A stretch of 64,000 nucleotides of DNA from Varroa destructor (GCF_002443255.2 NW_019211459.1:22722330-22786329), one strand, 5' to 3'; positions 26,101 to 40,629 are shown, numbered from the stretch's first letter. Numbers and translations: made by a program. Notes: generated from the letters alone by a model not told the origin.

Positions 26101-28090
26101 GAAGCGAAACAGTTTGTGGGTGAGCCCCTTACAATCATTTTCATTTCTTTCTTGGTCATAAAGGACACGGAAGCGGTTGAGTTTATGCTTTTCGCAAGGA
26201 TTGGAAGCTGCAGCCGACCTGACAGCACGGAGACAGGCTTCAAACAACTAGCCAGCGACGAGGGAGATATCCTCCCTTACGGGCTTTATGTAGGTCAGCT
26301 TTTGGATCAGGCGATTCGTACTCCTGAATCCTACTTCCTCTCACCGCTGTGCCTTTGCCGATGATAGGGCGGCCTTCGCTGTTAGGAGGCTGCGACAGGC
26401 AGTTCCGCTGACAGCTCGTCCACCGATCGTAGCAGTGCTAGTAGTGGCTACGGGGCTTCCTGCTGCTATGCTCTGGCTGGCGGTAAGTGGTAAACATAGC
26501 TTTGTTCCACGAACGAAAAAGACAGCCGGCGCAAGAAAAGAGATCTGAAGGTAGGCAGTACAACGATGGTGCTGGCTGTGGCGGACGGACGGTGCCGGCT
26601 TAAGTGCTTCTGTTTCACCTTGGGGACTTGATTCGCTCACCACCACAGCCTAGGTATATATTCACTTGTATAACTTGACCACTGCTGCTGAGTATTCACT
26701 GTATTTTATAATGTACGGAATAATGCATAGTATCGTGTGTAGGCACTAAGAGCAAGAGCAGTTGACAAGCGCAAAAGAAATACTGACCATCTGCCGGCGG
26801 CTGCCTGGCATCGGACTCTGTTAGTTACCCGATTCCCAATAGCATTATCCCGTTTGGGTTTGTTGGCTTGAAACGCCTTTCGTTTCATCGCTGCAATGTC
26901 ACAGCATGTGACTGAGTGTAATCTCCTGCGAATGGAAAGAAGGCTGTTGTAGGATACGCGGGGCGAAAGAAGAAGTAAGCGCAAACTGAATTGTCTGAAG
27001 CATCTTCCTGTCTGCGCCTGCTTACTGCACAGTGCTATGTTGCAGGCGTGTGCGCCATGTGAAATTGGTGTACGTAAGCATGCAGCCTGAGTACAAGATA
27101 GAAGACGCTAAAAGAAGCTTCGAGGAGGGATCCAGGCAAGTCAGGTAGGAAGCACGAGGAACGCAGGGTAAATAGCAGACTGGCTGGGTGGGTAGAGGAT
27201 TTGAGACGCCTCGACTCTGCTCAACTGGTTGCGGTATGAACTTCTGCCTGTTTCGGTGCTGCCGACACTCCCGCAAGGAATGAAAATACATTCCGAAAAT
27301 AACGACAATGCACCCCACCAGACTACACTGTTCTTTTCTGTTGGTGCTGTTCCCTTAAATCGTAATGAAAAGTGTACTTGATGCCGGATCCGACTCTGGA
27401 TGCAACGCCCTGGGATGGAAGTGGGGTGTGACAGTCTGTCGGATGGGTAATCGTTCTTTTTTGCACATCTTGGTCCAATACCAGCAACAGCACTATCGTT
27501 ACTACCGATTTCTGAGAATCTAGTCCGACACTTGTGTTTTTTCTCCCGTGTTCCTTTCAGGTTTTCTATGCGAACTTGTCCTGCCTGCCTGCCGTTGTCC
27601 TTCTTTTTATTCAGCTGCAACATACGGTGTGAGGCGTATATACATCATGTTCGTATTAAATGTAGCTGACTAGGCGTCCAGGATGGTTTGCGGACGAGGA
27701 AACAGCATTGTCGTTTTTTTTTTTTGGTGCGGAAGCCACGAAAGTCATGTTGACACTCGGCGAAGGAGCTGGCTCACCAGCGGTGGTTTGCTGACACCGT
27801 CACTTGCCAACCAGCCTAGAAGTTCGGCGCTTCGGCAACATCAGTAGCAGTAGGAAAAATCTTTTGTTAACGTTGAACAGCTAAAATGGCAGTTAGGAAA
27901 ACGGAAAAAAAGGGAAATACCCTTAAGCAAGTGCTTGTCACCTCCGTTCCGTCTCCTCAGAACATACCCCTTTTCGCTCAAGGAAATGTGGCTAGCGACA
28001 GCACAGTCAGGCAAACAGATGAAGCCTGTTTGGGCCCTGTCTTTCTGCCGTGTCGCAAGCTAGCTGGTAGTTCAGACCATCCGCAAGCTA

Positions 28091-28128
28091 CCGCAGCAGA
28101 CCTAAGCAAACTCTTAGGTCTACTGCGG
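28091..28128. repeat. Hairpin, 16-bp arms with one mismatch and 6-base loop
   Basis: CCGCAGCAGACCTAAG and CTTAGGTCTACTGCGG flank CAAACT. GCT and AGC just outside can pair further after one mismatch, giving about 20 bp of stem. The stem is short for a canonical microRNA precursor, and no known microRNA was recognised. Confidence 0.85.
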
Positions 28129-28549
28129 CAGCCAGTAAGCCATGAGTAGGCCAGAGATGCCCATGCTAACGCCAGGCGATTGTTCGGGCAAAGCTGGCCG
28201 AACCTTTTTGTGCTTTGCTTCGCCCATACGTCCTCGTTGCTTACGCCGCTTTTCCCTTCCTCACGTCATCTTCCTCCGTTTTTCCCTTATGCAACTTCTT
28301 GCCTTTGCGCGTACAATGTACTCTGCCCTGTACAAGGATAGCAGTGGGCTACGGCAAGATCATGGTAAAGTTACTAAGCTAGAAAGAACTGGCCTGCTTG
28401 TCTAGAAATCATGAAAAATGAGTGAGTCTTATTAAAACTACCACTCGGCCTTCTTACTGTTTTTCCTTCTAGATGCCACTGATGTGCTCGGCGAAAATGT
28501 GCGATCGTGTTTGAGGTAGAGCTGCTGTAGGTACAAATTTACAAAAGGC

Positions 28550-28574
28550 GAGAAAGAAAGAAAGAGAGAGAGAA
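28550..28574. repeat. GA/GAAA-rich simple repeat
   Basis: An AGAAAGAAAGAAAGAGAGAG-type purine tract, impure, in non-coding DNA. Confidence 0.85.
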
Positions 28575-31500
28575 GTGGACCGTATTATGGCAGGAAAGCC
28601 CCCACAGGACGGACGAGCCACGAGCCTCTTCCGTGACCTAAATAAGGCAACCCAGAACGGATAGGAGGCATCCTCATCCCTTTTTTTGGCGACGCCGAAG
28701 AGATGATGTCAGGGATGGACGTAAAGGAACCTACCACTATTAACCGAAGTTGGCATGAGAGAAAACCTGTGTAGGAAATTATGTCTATTAGCATTTCTGT
28801 TATGCAGCAACTACCATGCTTAGTATAGGTGTAGTATCTTTATGACGGAGCTAGGCTTATTTCACGTAGGGTAAGCTGCAAGCCATTGCTAATGCTGATA
28901 TTTGATGGTCATGTACACTTGTTGTCAAATGCGAAGAACACGCTACATCTGCGTGACCATGTGGTTGAGCCGAAATGAAAAGCGTGGTAGTCCTAAACCG
29001 TCAGAATCCTGCAATAGCAGCGAACTCCTCCGGCAACATTAATCTAGCGAATACGCACTATAGAAGCCCACCATCTCCTGCATATCCGGCTATATGTCAA
29101 TACGGTAGTGGTCTTACATTTCCTATGCATCGAGTTAGTGCAGCACTGGAGAAAGAAACCTTTGCGTAATATATCCTAGCATTTTGGCACATCGACGACC
29201 ACTACACAGACCCAGCTTGAGCGGGTTCTCTGAAGAAACAGACCACGAAATGTGTTACATGCCCAACTTATATTTCCGAGCGTTTTTTCGTCCTATCACA
29301 GCTATTGCAGCTACTGTTGCAGTTACCCCATCAAAGACTATTATCGCAACTACAATTAGTGTCAGCAGGACCGTCTTGTGGTTCACTGCATAATACTGGC
29401 ACGGTACAGAGCACATAGAACATTGTTTCCGTGACGCATGGACAAATATACGTTGCGCGGCTGGAAGCGAATATGGCACTACCAACTGATTTTGGTTTAA
29501 ATTTGCCGCCAGCGGCAGGCCTGTGCTGTTGCCAACAGCTCGAGCGCTGGGATGGCAATGCTAGAATAGCTTAGCCTGGCTTGGCTAGCTGGGCCTATTG
29601 ATGGAGCTTGTAACCAACATCCTACGCGTAGATAAATAAAAAAGGTTCTTGAAGAGTTCGTATCCAAGTCACCTTTCACGTACATTTAAGCAATGAGAAT
29701 TGTTCTATTGCTGCCAATACTGCTGTCCCTCCATCGCTTTAACGAGATAAGGAGCTTCGATCGTACAATTGCACAGTTCAGTGCGCTTGGTACCCGTTGT
29801 AGCAGTTATCTTGTTTGAAGGTGGATCGCGTCGTTCGCTTCGTGCCGCCCTTTCATCGATACCTCCTGTCATGATTCGTTGCTTTCTCTGTTTCTCCATG
29901 ATTGGCCACTTTACTCCCTATAGAGCTCCGGGTGCGTAGGATAAGATGGACAACTTAATTCAATCATCAAGTGGATCGGCACTGGACCGCAGCAAGGTTG
30001 CCAGTGAAGCTTAGCTTGTTCGGTATATCATTGAACGACGGGGCCTTTCGACTTTAGATATGGCTGTTGAGGCAAGCAGTGCGATAACGATATGAATAGA
30101 TCTAATTTGTTACTTTCCACCTGCCGTTATATCTGCTGTTCGGAAACACACGGTCTAAATGTTGTGTAGGGAGAGTTTCGCCGTTCGACTGACTGGCTGG
30201 GATGCCTGCGGCTGATGGACCCTGCTGGCGCCGTTCCGAAAACCCCTCGACGTGGAGCAGTTCATGTTCACGTTTTTTGTCGTCGCTACTCACGGGCCCG
30301 TAAGCCCCCACAGGCGTCGCCAAGAATGCATAGGACGTCTATCGAAACTACATCTTCGTCAATAAAAGAGCAAAGGCAGTGTAGACATTCACCAGATCTC
30401 AGTGATCTTATTTAGCTAAGATATGCAAGCAACGACATATCTAAACGGATCCAATAACTCAGAAGCAAAGGCAGATGCATTAAGTCTGAGTAACGCTATA
30501 AACGCTTGTTGATACCAGAAGGCTACTTATTTAACTTTCCGGTTATGGCTGATAGGGTAGTGAGGCAGGCGTCATACGTTGGTCTTGTGTAAGATTTCAA
30601 TCTAGACATGTGCGTAAACAATTTTTCGAGGAAAAAAATTTGTATGCAATTAGCAAGTCTATTGACGCGTAATCCTCCGAAAGTAGCAAAAGGCCCAAGA
30701 AGCAAGAGAAGACAACCTGAGACCAACACAGTCTACAGGCGGGAATGATACGGATGATATGGACCTGCACGTAAAAAGTATCTGGACAGCAAAGGGTCAC
30801 GCAGTGAGTCACAAGTCGATTGATTACCATAAAAATTCCAGTTTGCACATAGAGTTGAGGTAAAACGTTGGCAGTGTACACACAGTATCAGTACAACCTA
30901 AATAAGGGTTGCTTGCCGTAGTTTTAGTTCGCAGCGGCTGGAACAACTATGTCACGAGAGTTCGATAGCATCGAGGCTGCTAAATGTGGGGTGTGTGAAA
31001 ATCTTGTTTCGGCGCGATGGAGGTCAGCCGTCTGATTCAATTTTAATGCAGCTATGAACCCAATAAAACGTTTGCTAGTTGTTTTGCAGCTGACTAGGAC
31101 ATGCGTCCTTTAATAAAGGTTATTTTCGATCAAGCAGGATAAATGTTCGTAAGGCACCTCTCAACACCATAAAGCAGAACCTCCCTCGACGCGATTTCTG
31201 CAATTGTTTTGATAAGTTATTGAATCACGTGCCGACTAAAGCGCGATTTTCTGGAATTCATTTATGGGTTTCGGAGCAACATTTCTAATGTTATCAGGAT
31301 AAGTTTATATTCTCTAGTGAAACAGCTATACGATCCCAATAGAATTATCTTTGAATTTTGGGTGGGGTTGTTTTGCAATTACTATTAAGCAAATCCTTTT
31401 TCAAGTTAAAGAACAGCAAAAAACCTTGGTTCATTTGGGCAAAGAACACGGCGAACATATACCTACACATAAGGAGACATACACATCTAATTTATGATCA

Positions 31501-33478
31501 TCTTTCCTTGTAACGGACAATCAAATTCTGCCTATTCTTGGCATTTCGTTTGAATCATCTATTCATCGATTGAAGCAGGGCTTACCCGCTGTGTTACCGC
31601 CATGAGACCAAGTCGTGCGCAAGTGCAGACCAGCCTCGACCGACCCGAGTTACACGGGTTATGGGGATAATTAAACAATCATATTTCATTAACAGTAGCA
31701 TCATCACCGGGGTTAACTAGAAGACATGGGCATCCAGTAGAGTAACTGCCTTCGGGCCTGTTGCCTCGTCCTTGCGGCAGGCAGCAGTAGCAGCAGCTCC
31801 AGCCACTCACACGATATCTTGGACAAAAGGAAGAAACAGCAAATAGCAGAATTTACTATATACACACGCGCGCCGCTCACCTTTTTCTTTTCCCCTCTCT
31901 CCGTTAGACCTTGGCACAAGTAACTTAGCCACGAGGACTTAGAGAATCCACAGATCTGACAGCTTGCAGTAACCTGGTTCATATGGACGAGCCATATCGG
32001 CTCGTGGATTTTTTGTGCAGGCTGAGCCTCGGCCTGAGCAAAACCTCTATCTTCTTGTACTTATTATATTCGACGTAGGTTTGCGCCTGTGTTGAAAACT
32101 GATTGTGTAACTGCTGGACGAATGGTAATACGGCGAGGAATGGGACCGTACAAGTTAGTGTTTGATTCGTGGCGTTTGCGTCGGATGAATTGGCGCGAAG
32201 CCTGTATCGTTCCTAAAGGAGAAGAAAGAGATGACCGTCAGCAAATATTAGCGATACTAGCACAGACCTTACTACTACTATTACGATCTATATATGTCCA
32301 GTAGATCGTGCCGGCTTAGACGGCGGCAGCTGGGGGACCGCCTGCGTCAAACATCGGTTTCCGGCTTAAATACTCAGCTGGCCAGGGATATCTGGCATCG
32401 CAGACCAAATGGAGTTCGCAACAGCTGTGAACATGCCTACCTCTATGCGATTATAGAGCTAGTGACGACGACGAGGTCGATGGAACCGGAGAAGCGACAT
32501 TAACTCATATAACTTATCATCGTATCGGAGCGAGCCGTCTGACTGTCCGGCTTTCTGCTACATTTCAGGTAGAACGTTTCAAATACACTACCAAGTCAAC
32601 GCAAGTTCGCGATTATAGATTTCTCCACGACTAGCCACGTCCAGTTCAGACTGTTCTGCTGATTAATTCTCCCGCTGTCTGCCCAGAAGGAGGACATCTT
32701 GCAGTAGTGAATATTGTTTTATGTCTGTTGATGGAAGCATTTCCTTTGCGCGCCAATCCAGGGGGCTTAGTAGTTATCGAATTTCTACGGGTTGTAACGA
32801 AAGATCAAGGAAGATGAGGTAAATCTGCGGGATGACGTACTAAAAAACCAAAAATACGATGAACTTCCAGTTGACTCGTTAGGTTGCAGTGCGTTTGGAT
32901 CTCAACGTGTGTAAGTCTGCTTCCGTTTTATCTCTCTTATGTGGAAACGAGCTGTTTGCAAAGCCCTAATATAACGTATAGGTCGTACCGTCTATATATA
33001 TGGCCAAATCAGATCGGATTTCTTCCATAATGGGCCATCTGTTGCCTAGGTTTTGTTAATAGCCTATACCCGATGCTTTTCAGCAAGTCATAGCCAGTCA
33101 TATCTAATGTTGACACTACCATCACTAGATCAGCATAATCCTTTACGGACACATATTGCCAGCACTGATAGCAGAAAATTTCTATTATGGCCATAGCTTT
33201 ATATCCATACAAATTGCATGAAAATCAAGCCACTTCTATGTAACTCAGCATTCCTATAACACGCAGTTATAGCATAATCGATTATTTGTTTTTACTAACC
33301 TTTCGCTTTTCGGAAAGGGCGCTAACATACGATTCCTATACCTAGTCCATGTATCCTCTGATTATTATGGGCCCAGTCAGAGAGTAAACAGAACTATTTG
33401 CTGCTAGCACACAATCTTCTCGGAGGCGACGTGGAACCTGATGGAAGGCCCGCGGCAGGGCCCACAACTCCTGTTATG

Positions 33479-33492
33479 TATGCATATGCATA
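33479..33492. repeat. Perfect 14-bp palindrome with overlapping ATGCAT units
   Basis: TATGCATATGCATA reads the same on both strands and contains two ATGCAT cores resembling POU/octamer half-sites. Function is unknown. Confidence 0.9.
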
Positions 33493-36400
33493 ATAAACAG
33501 TAGCTACTTTACATACTGGCTGTCGTCGAGTGACAATAGCTACTAACACTGCCACGCTACCATCGCGGTCGGCTTTTTACAGGAAAGAGGAAAATATGGC
33601 GGCAACGGTGAAAACAGAAGCCCTGTAGGTGCGGTATCATGGAACACCCAGTGGCCAGCAGTTACTGACGAAGACTGGCAAAGAGCATAGCCGTAACCGC
33701 CCTGTATTTATCTGCAGTTTTACGTATGGTTTTGCTTATATAAAGATGCTGCGAAAGGCTAGTAAGAACTATCTGGTTTGCTGGTTTGAAGCCACGTTCC
33801 CTGGCCAAAGGACCACGACGCGTATGGTCCACATACTGTTGTCACTGCGCACTCAGAGTGGCCAATGTATCTGATGATGGCCGAAGCACAGCAGAAGAAC
33901 GACCTTCTGCCTTTGTTCATTTGGGGAAACGATGACGTAGTCTTAGTCTTAGTGTGCCAGCTGTAGGTAGTGCCAGTAGTAAGCCAGGCTGACCGGTAAT
34001 CTGCTTGCCTACGTAAGCACCGACACACCTCGGTCAATGGCGTTTGTCGGTTCAAAATATGTTCTGCTGTTTTGGTCTACCGTGTCCTGGATGTTGGGCT
34101 AGAGCTAAATTGTAGGGAATAGAACAGCGGAATTCGTTCTCTTAGCCATATTCGGTCGGTTGGGCGGATCGCAGGGCAGAAAAGCAAAGAGCGTTACAGG
34201 ACGAGAGGTAGGCCTGCAAGCTTACCAAAGAGCTGCGGCAGGCCTTGCCTCCCCTTTGTGGCAATAGTGGCGAACCAGCAAAGCGATCAGAGCGGCAGCC
34301 TACAGCAGAAAAGATTGGCGACGTAGGTGAAGGCAAGTACCGAGTGGGACATTAAGTCAGCACATTTGGACACTTCCGATGACGGCCCCTATCTCCGCTC
34401 ATCGCACTGGCTTCCTTGCTGGCTCGCTGGCATTGCAAGTGACCCACAAAATCTCTCTTGGTTTTTTCTCCTATACTTAGCCTTGCGGACAGTCGAACCG
34501 CCGCACCGCTGCGTTTGGTTACCTACTGATGTAGGAACCGCTATTCCAACTGGTAGTGCCGTATACTTAGATGTTATCCCCTTAAAGCGTACGTACTTAG
34601 CCAGACCCTCGTGTTGCAGTAGGACGCACGCTCGGGTGTGCTATGAACATATAGCTTTTCATTGGCGTCGAGGCAGCACTCATGAGAGCCGACCTCACAT
34701 AATTTGGACAAGCAGCGCGGGACGCTCTTTCATGCCAGGTAGCAAACCCCTTAGATCTCAGACTTCTTTCTCTAATCCCATCCGTCAAGAGCCGTATCCT
34801 TTAAACACACCCGCATGCTTCGTCCGTGCTGGTCTGATCCTACCTTTTGGCCTGATTTCTCTCTCAGCTTATCTCTTTTTTCCAAAGTACTACTAGATTT
34901 TGGTGGTTCCAGCTGATCGAACGGCCAATCGAACGACCCACAGCTAACCGAAACCCCGATCGCTCCGCTGTGAGCATGTGTGGCCTATTTCGCCATGACT
35001 TTTCATCCATTAGGCCGAAATAGTAATGCCGTGCGGCCTACACCGACTTTTATCGAGGCGATGTAGTAAAAGCAAAAAAAGAACACTTGAATGTGACTAA
35101 TTAAACGATTGGTTTGATTCAACTAGTAGATAGCCATGGGGTACATCTACAGGTTAGGGAACATCTAATGGAAGCGTTCCTGTCAAAGACGTATACTTTG
35201 ATAAAATTCAATTTTAAACCTAGTAAGGTTTAGGAATGGCGCTTTCTGATGACAGAATGATTATAGCTAGTTAACAGGTTACAGTATATGCTATGCATTA
35301 AAGTCGTTATGAGGCGCAGGTGGCAAAATTTTCTGTGTACCTCAATCGGGAATCCTTATAGAATCTATCAGAAAACATAGATCTGATTCTGAACGCGAGA
35401 ATGGTCCAATCTTAAATTCGTTTTATTATTAATTACTGTTAGTATGAATCAATCTGCGATTCGCCTATTCACTGGTCAAAATAATTCAATCTCAGTGATG
35501 CTTGACGTCGTTATGAAGCGTTTTGAAGAATTCGTTTTTTGTGTATGAAATAATTATTTCGTTAACTGAGAGAAACTCATCGAACTGCAGAGCGAAATTA
35601 TTATTGTATTTCATATTTACAATACAACTTGCAAGTATATGCCTTTTTAAATAAATCGGACACTTACATACTGAGTGGCGGGATGTGTTTATAGTCTTCT
35701 TTACTTCTAGGCCATAGTTCTCTGGGTTGATCTCTTTAGGTGACCTCTATATATCTGTGTGCGCACAGGAATTTCACCTGAATTCAGTTACCAACGCCAT
35801 AGGCCCATTCCATGGAAGCTAATAACTTCTCCCCGAATATATAGGCTTTATTCATTAAGCGACTGTTATTTTCTTCTTTCTGCTTATTTTAACGTCCCTT
35901 GATGCGAACGCCTGACTTTTTTACTCATGGAGGCCTGTCGCAAGAATGTCCAATTTCAGGACGCTCATATCTGACTTTCTCAAGTACAACAAACAGGACT
36001 GTTCTGCAGTTTGATGTACCCAACCAGTGAGATGGCAAGCCGATATAAAATACTTGCTTCAGCATCGGCTTTGTTTTTAGAATAGACTAAAAAAGAATTA
36101 GAACTTCGTACCATTGTGTACAGTTCGATCCCACTCATAGTATATACAAATAGTTTTTGTTTACCTTGGAGCAAGACAAGCTACAAGCACCTGCCGGTAG
36201 AAAAACTTTTAGTGGACATCTAGGTTGCGTCGGGTATAGACTACGTAGTAGAACCATGCTCAGCCGGTTAACTTCCTTAACATTGGCCAGCTTTTGCAGT
36301 TATACACTTAGAGTTCATGTAGAAAAAGCGCACGGCAGCTTAGCGATAATTGATTTGATTTCATCCAAGCTGCTATCGTGCTCCCGTAGATTCAACTAAT

Positions 36401-39172
36401 CCGGCTGAGCTACTCTGGAGAACTTCAACCGTAATTTGGAGAACTACCAACACTAAGGCTGACGGTCAGTCATGTTCGACCACACACATTTTGCATTTTA
36501 AGAATATATGTACTTGTATTTTCAATTTGTACATTCAGAGGTCGCTGCGTGACTGATATCCGTCGGTAATGCGATGGGTTGTTTTGTCACCTTTATTAAA
36601 AATGACCACTAAACGTAGCGTTAGAAGCTTACGCAGGGGAAATTTGTTTTATGGAAAAACTAAATACCCTGGTTTGCTCTTACTAACGACTTAAGGAGGT
36701 CGGAAGAGATCTATATTGTTTTGTGATTAAATATAATGAAAATACGCGGTGCTATGTGCACATTTTCACCGTGTAGTGGGTAAGTAAAAATGGCTTTGTT
36801 AGCCTAGAACTTGAACACTAATGTATAAACCGTTTCACAGCTTAGTTTTAATCAGGCCCATCAATGTCAGGACTCAAATGCTAGTTGAACGTTACTCACC
36901 CTTAAGTTGTTGTTAAGTTGTTGGTATGATACAATGGTCCAACTGCCTTCTTAGGGACTGACAAAACTAAAAATGGTTATCCCAGGTCGAGGCGGAAGAA
37001 AATTAAGATAACGTTCAAGACTAATGGAACGACATCTTTGAATACTTGTTTTACATCGCAAAGTTTAGGATCTACCTTGCCGCCGACTCTTTAGTAGCAG
37101 GTCCTAGAGCTGTTTCTTTTTAACAGATTCGATTAGTGGTATACAATAAAGGAGAATGAATCTTCGGTAGATACACTAATATCCTACAAGTCAAGTGTTT
37201 GTTAATCCCGTGCTTGTACCCGGTTGTAGCAGCTGTTTAGTTCGCTCCGCCTCGCTTTCCTCTAGCATTAGGCTGCGTTGGAGTAGGACCGACGAAGCAG
37301 GCCTGTGGCGCCATGTGCGTAATTACGTCGATATAGTGGCCATTCGACTGGCCAAACCATTTTATGTCCCGTTAGTCCGCAGGGATCGATTGAAGAATGC
37401 CCGCTGTTGATCAAAAAGCGGGCCACTACGAGGGAACGCGCACGTATCTGCGCTGACAATGTTCGTAGGCCACGTTCGACGGTAGAACGATTTCCTCGCT
37501 GGAAGCCGGAGTTCCAGCACAGCAAAGACAAGAAATAATACGCGATGCATTTACGTGTACCCATGGTTCATGTCGAACGATGCTCGTATACTATTAGAAA
37601 TAAGAAGAGGCACTAAACGGCATAAATACATTAAACAAAACTTGTTATCTTCACAGCCGGCGCAGTTGAAGATGTTTCATTTGATCACAACTGTTAAATC
37701 GAAGCTTCACAGCAAAAAGCCAAATCGACTTCGTCTTATTTATAGTTGCCTTAATTGATTCATCGATTGGAATTGGATAAACACATAAAAAATAGTTTTT
37801 CATCAGTTATCGTCGGGCGTGCAGTTAACTTATTCGTTACATAGTGTCAACTATACCAGTTTCTATCGCTAGCAGACGGCCTGATCAAGCCTATACCCGT
37901 ATAGGCGGCAAAACTACTCAATTTCAGTGTTCGTTTAGAGCGGTTCCAAACCTATTGTGTCCCAGCAAACCTCGAGGTGTAACAGACGGCTCGAGCAGTT
38001 TTCTCTTGGAAGGAAAGAGAGAAATGAGGCGCGACCTTCAGTCACACGGTGTTACACTCGCTCCAACGAGATAGATGGGCTAAGATATGCTGAGTGTTCA
38101 TCGTCATTATTGGTAGCATCGTGAGCAGCGCCGCCTTCAGCCACTTAAACGGCAGCAGTTAGATGGCAGGTTGGCTTACTACTAACCATTTATGAAGCTT
38201 CCTTGTCTGTCGTGTAACGCCTAAAGTCAGTTGGTCTGGCAAGCTGACCGCCGGGCGAAGGCGAATGAACTGGGAATGGCAAAGTGAAGCAGTTTAAAAG
38301 GTTGGTCCTTTTACTGAGGAACCTCTAAACACGTTAGGGATGAGACAAAAAGCCCGGAGCTATTTAGCCTGCTAGCGAATTTAACGAAGATCGGCACGCC
38401 ACCCAGAGCTTGGCCGCTAAATGACGCCACCATGGGCGAAAGGCTGGCGGGCCCACCGGACCGGAAAGCAAAGGAAAACGCACTAGCGGGCACAAAAAAC
38501 TTCAATCCGACGTAACCGATATCGTCGGCGACATCGTGTGACAGGCATAAATAAACAACGGGGGTACGGGGGTGACGGAAGGTAATACTGTTGTTTCGTA
38601 GGTCAGGACCGTCAACTGGTGTTTGCACTAAATGCCAAGGCCCAGGCAGGTACTGACAGCTGTTCTTATTCCAAGGACGGTTCTGCGACGTGTCACGAGA
38701 CGGTTCCCTATTGAATAACTATGTATAACCAGGCGTTAATTTGTTCGGTATCAAAGGTAACAATAATTAGAACCGAATCTATAGAGTAATCGACACTTCA
38801 AATTTCGACCAGCGCAGGACACGAATCGGTTATCATGTAATACTGTAGAGATTTTGAACGAATGCAACATAGTTGCACCTATATATATTTGACTATCTGT
38901 TCAACACATGACTCTAATGACAACGTTGGTCATTTGTAAGTTCGCGCGTGTGTAGGAGTCAGTGGCATAGCAGCAGGAAGCAAAGCAGGAGTTGCCATCT
39001 CGCGAGGAGGAATCGTATCGAACTAACTTAATAAATTTAATACCTGACTGTGCTACCGCTACCATTATAACCGGCAAGCCTTCTATCGATATTTGCTTGT
39101 CGACGTCTTCGATCTTCAATGTATATTTTACTGGCTATTGTTAGTCGTTTCGTTGCCATATGTGTCATTACT

Positions 39173-39188
39173 GTCGTCGTCGTCGTCG
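39173..39188. repeat. (GTC)n trinucleotide tract
   Basis: Five tandem GTC/TCG units in non-coding DNA. It is read through by the spurious plus-strand open frame at 39093-39374 as a Ser run. Confidence 0.9.
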
Positions 39189-40629
39189 CGCTGCCGTACC
39201 CTTTGTTCGTGTTATATCCGCATGAAAGTTATTGCTCGCGTCCTCGCACCTCTTGTCCGACCCTTTAGCTTCGGTTGGCAGCTCACGGATCCCTGCAACG
39301 TTAATTTTCTGTCCTTTGCACTTTTCCCCGATACTCTACCCTCTAAAACTCCTCTTCGTGCCGTCACTATGTGACGTCCCATAGCTGACAGTGCGTGGTG
39401 ACGGCGCTTTGGTTAAAAAAGATTCTGAGCTGGCTTTGCGACGGACGCAGTCTTTAGGGGCACATGGGCAGAGGATGGCTGGCGCGAAGGGAGGATCGCG
39501 ACATCGTCGTATTTTTCGACAGCAACGAACGAAGTGGTCGGCTCCGTATATACGATACAGCCGTGGAAAAAGTCATACAGCCGTTGCCAAACGCGACGCA
39601 ACCCGTTAGGTAACTTCGGGGCCTAGGGACCTGGGGGAGCGGTGAGGCAAACTGGGATATTCCCAATCACTTTCATCCTCCTACCTCAATTCGCTACGAC
39701 GTCTACCTATAGCCGTCCCCTATTCCATTGCTCTATCTGGGTCACAGCGGGGCAGGCGAGTGTTGGCCCCTTCTTTCCTTTGACCCCACTCGCGCGGTCT
39801 CCGGTTGACGGCGGCAGATCGTGAACCAACGAATGCTGCGGCAGGAGCAAAAAGAACGGGTGACCGGACCCGTCAAGAAGACAACATATGGCGCAACATT
39901 GAGAAGGAAACAGATCGAGAAAGAGCACGAAAATGGGCGGGAGAAGGGCTTCTGGAAGTGCCACTGCTGGCAATGCTGATGGCGCTGATAGTACAATAGT
40001 GAAAAGAAAAAGCGTGGAATAAAGCACGTGAATCTGCTGGTTTAAAGAGAAACAGAAAGAGACCAAAGATAAGAGTAAGGAACAGAGCTACGCTGCCATC
40101 ATCGGCGCTGTCGCCGCAAGGCGACAAGCAACGGAGGACGTGGTAGGGGAAGACTAAGTAGGAGTATGATAGAGCCAAACTAAAAGAGCATGAGGATGTT
40201 AGGGGACTTGGTGGCTTCATGGCCTTAGAAGTGCGGGAATGGTTAAAGATGTGGGTAGAGGAGGGCGATCCATAGGGCTGCTAGGCCATACGTGGAGGTT
40301 ACTGCTGACGCTATGCGGGTAAAGCATAACGCTGTAGGAGCTGAGTAGTACATGAATAGAAAGGAGAAGGAAGAGGATAAAGAAAACCGGGCTAGATAAG
40401 GAACAGTCGATAATAATTGGGAGCAACATTTGGGAGCTCATATTCGTTGGGGGAGAGATCGTGCAGCTCGGTCTCGGCTAGCTGCTTTTGGTGATAGACG
40501 GAGCTATAACTTCGGTGGAAAGAGCAAGTAGGTGGAGGTAAGCTATCGAGATGGCATCGAAGGAAAAAAGCCGGGAAAATCTGTCAAACACACACAATCG
40601 CACATCCATTCACTCGCTTAGGTAGCTAG

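Larger units (their letters stand above)
23179..37999 (+). other. Intron or intergenic sequence after the RRM1 microexon, first part
   Basis: This follows the donor at 23179 and holds no exon I can support. RRM2 coding sequence (a second R-G-F-G-F-V-T-F or K-I-F-V-G-G-L motif) was looked for and not found. Long open frames at 23247-23771 (minus, 174 codons, Thr-rich from GTT/CAT repeats), 27141-27623 (minus, 160 codons) and 34327-34896 (plus, 189 codons, no ATG start) show no domains and are probably chance. Notable non-coding items are a GA-rich tract near 28550 and a 38-base hairpin at 28091-28128. GC content appears to rise relative to the earlier introns. Confidence 0.6.

Noticed and set aside
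26341..26500. F-A-D-D motif in a plus-strand frame, suggestive of a reverse transcriptase active site
   Set aside because: The flanking residues do not show other reverse-transcriptase blocks (no upstream Q-G-x-x-L-S-P motif), and the frame is short; a chance tetrapeptide is more likely.
28509..28531. TTGAGGTAGAGCTGCTGTAGG, reminiscent of a let-7 seed
   Set aside because: It matches only the first eight bases (TGAGGTAG), and no hairpin partner was found nearby.
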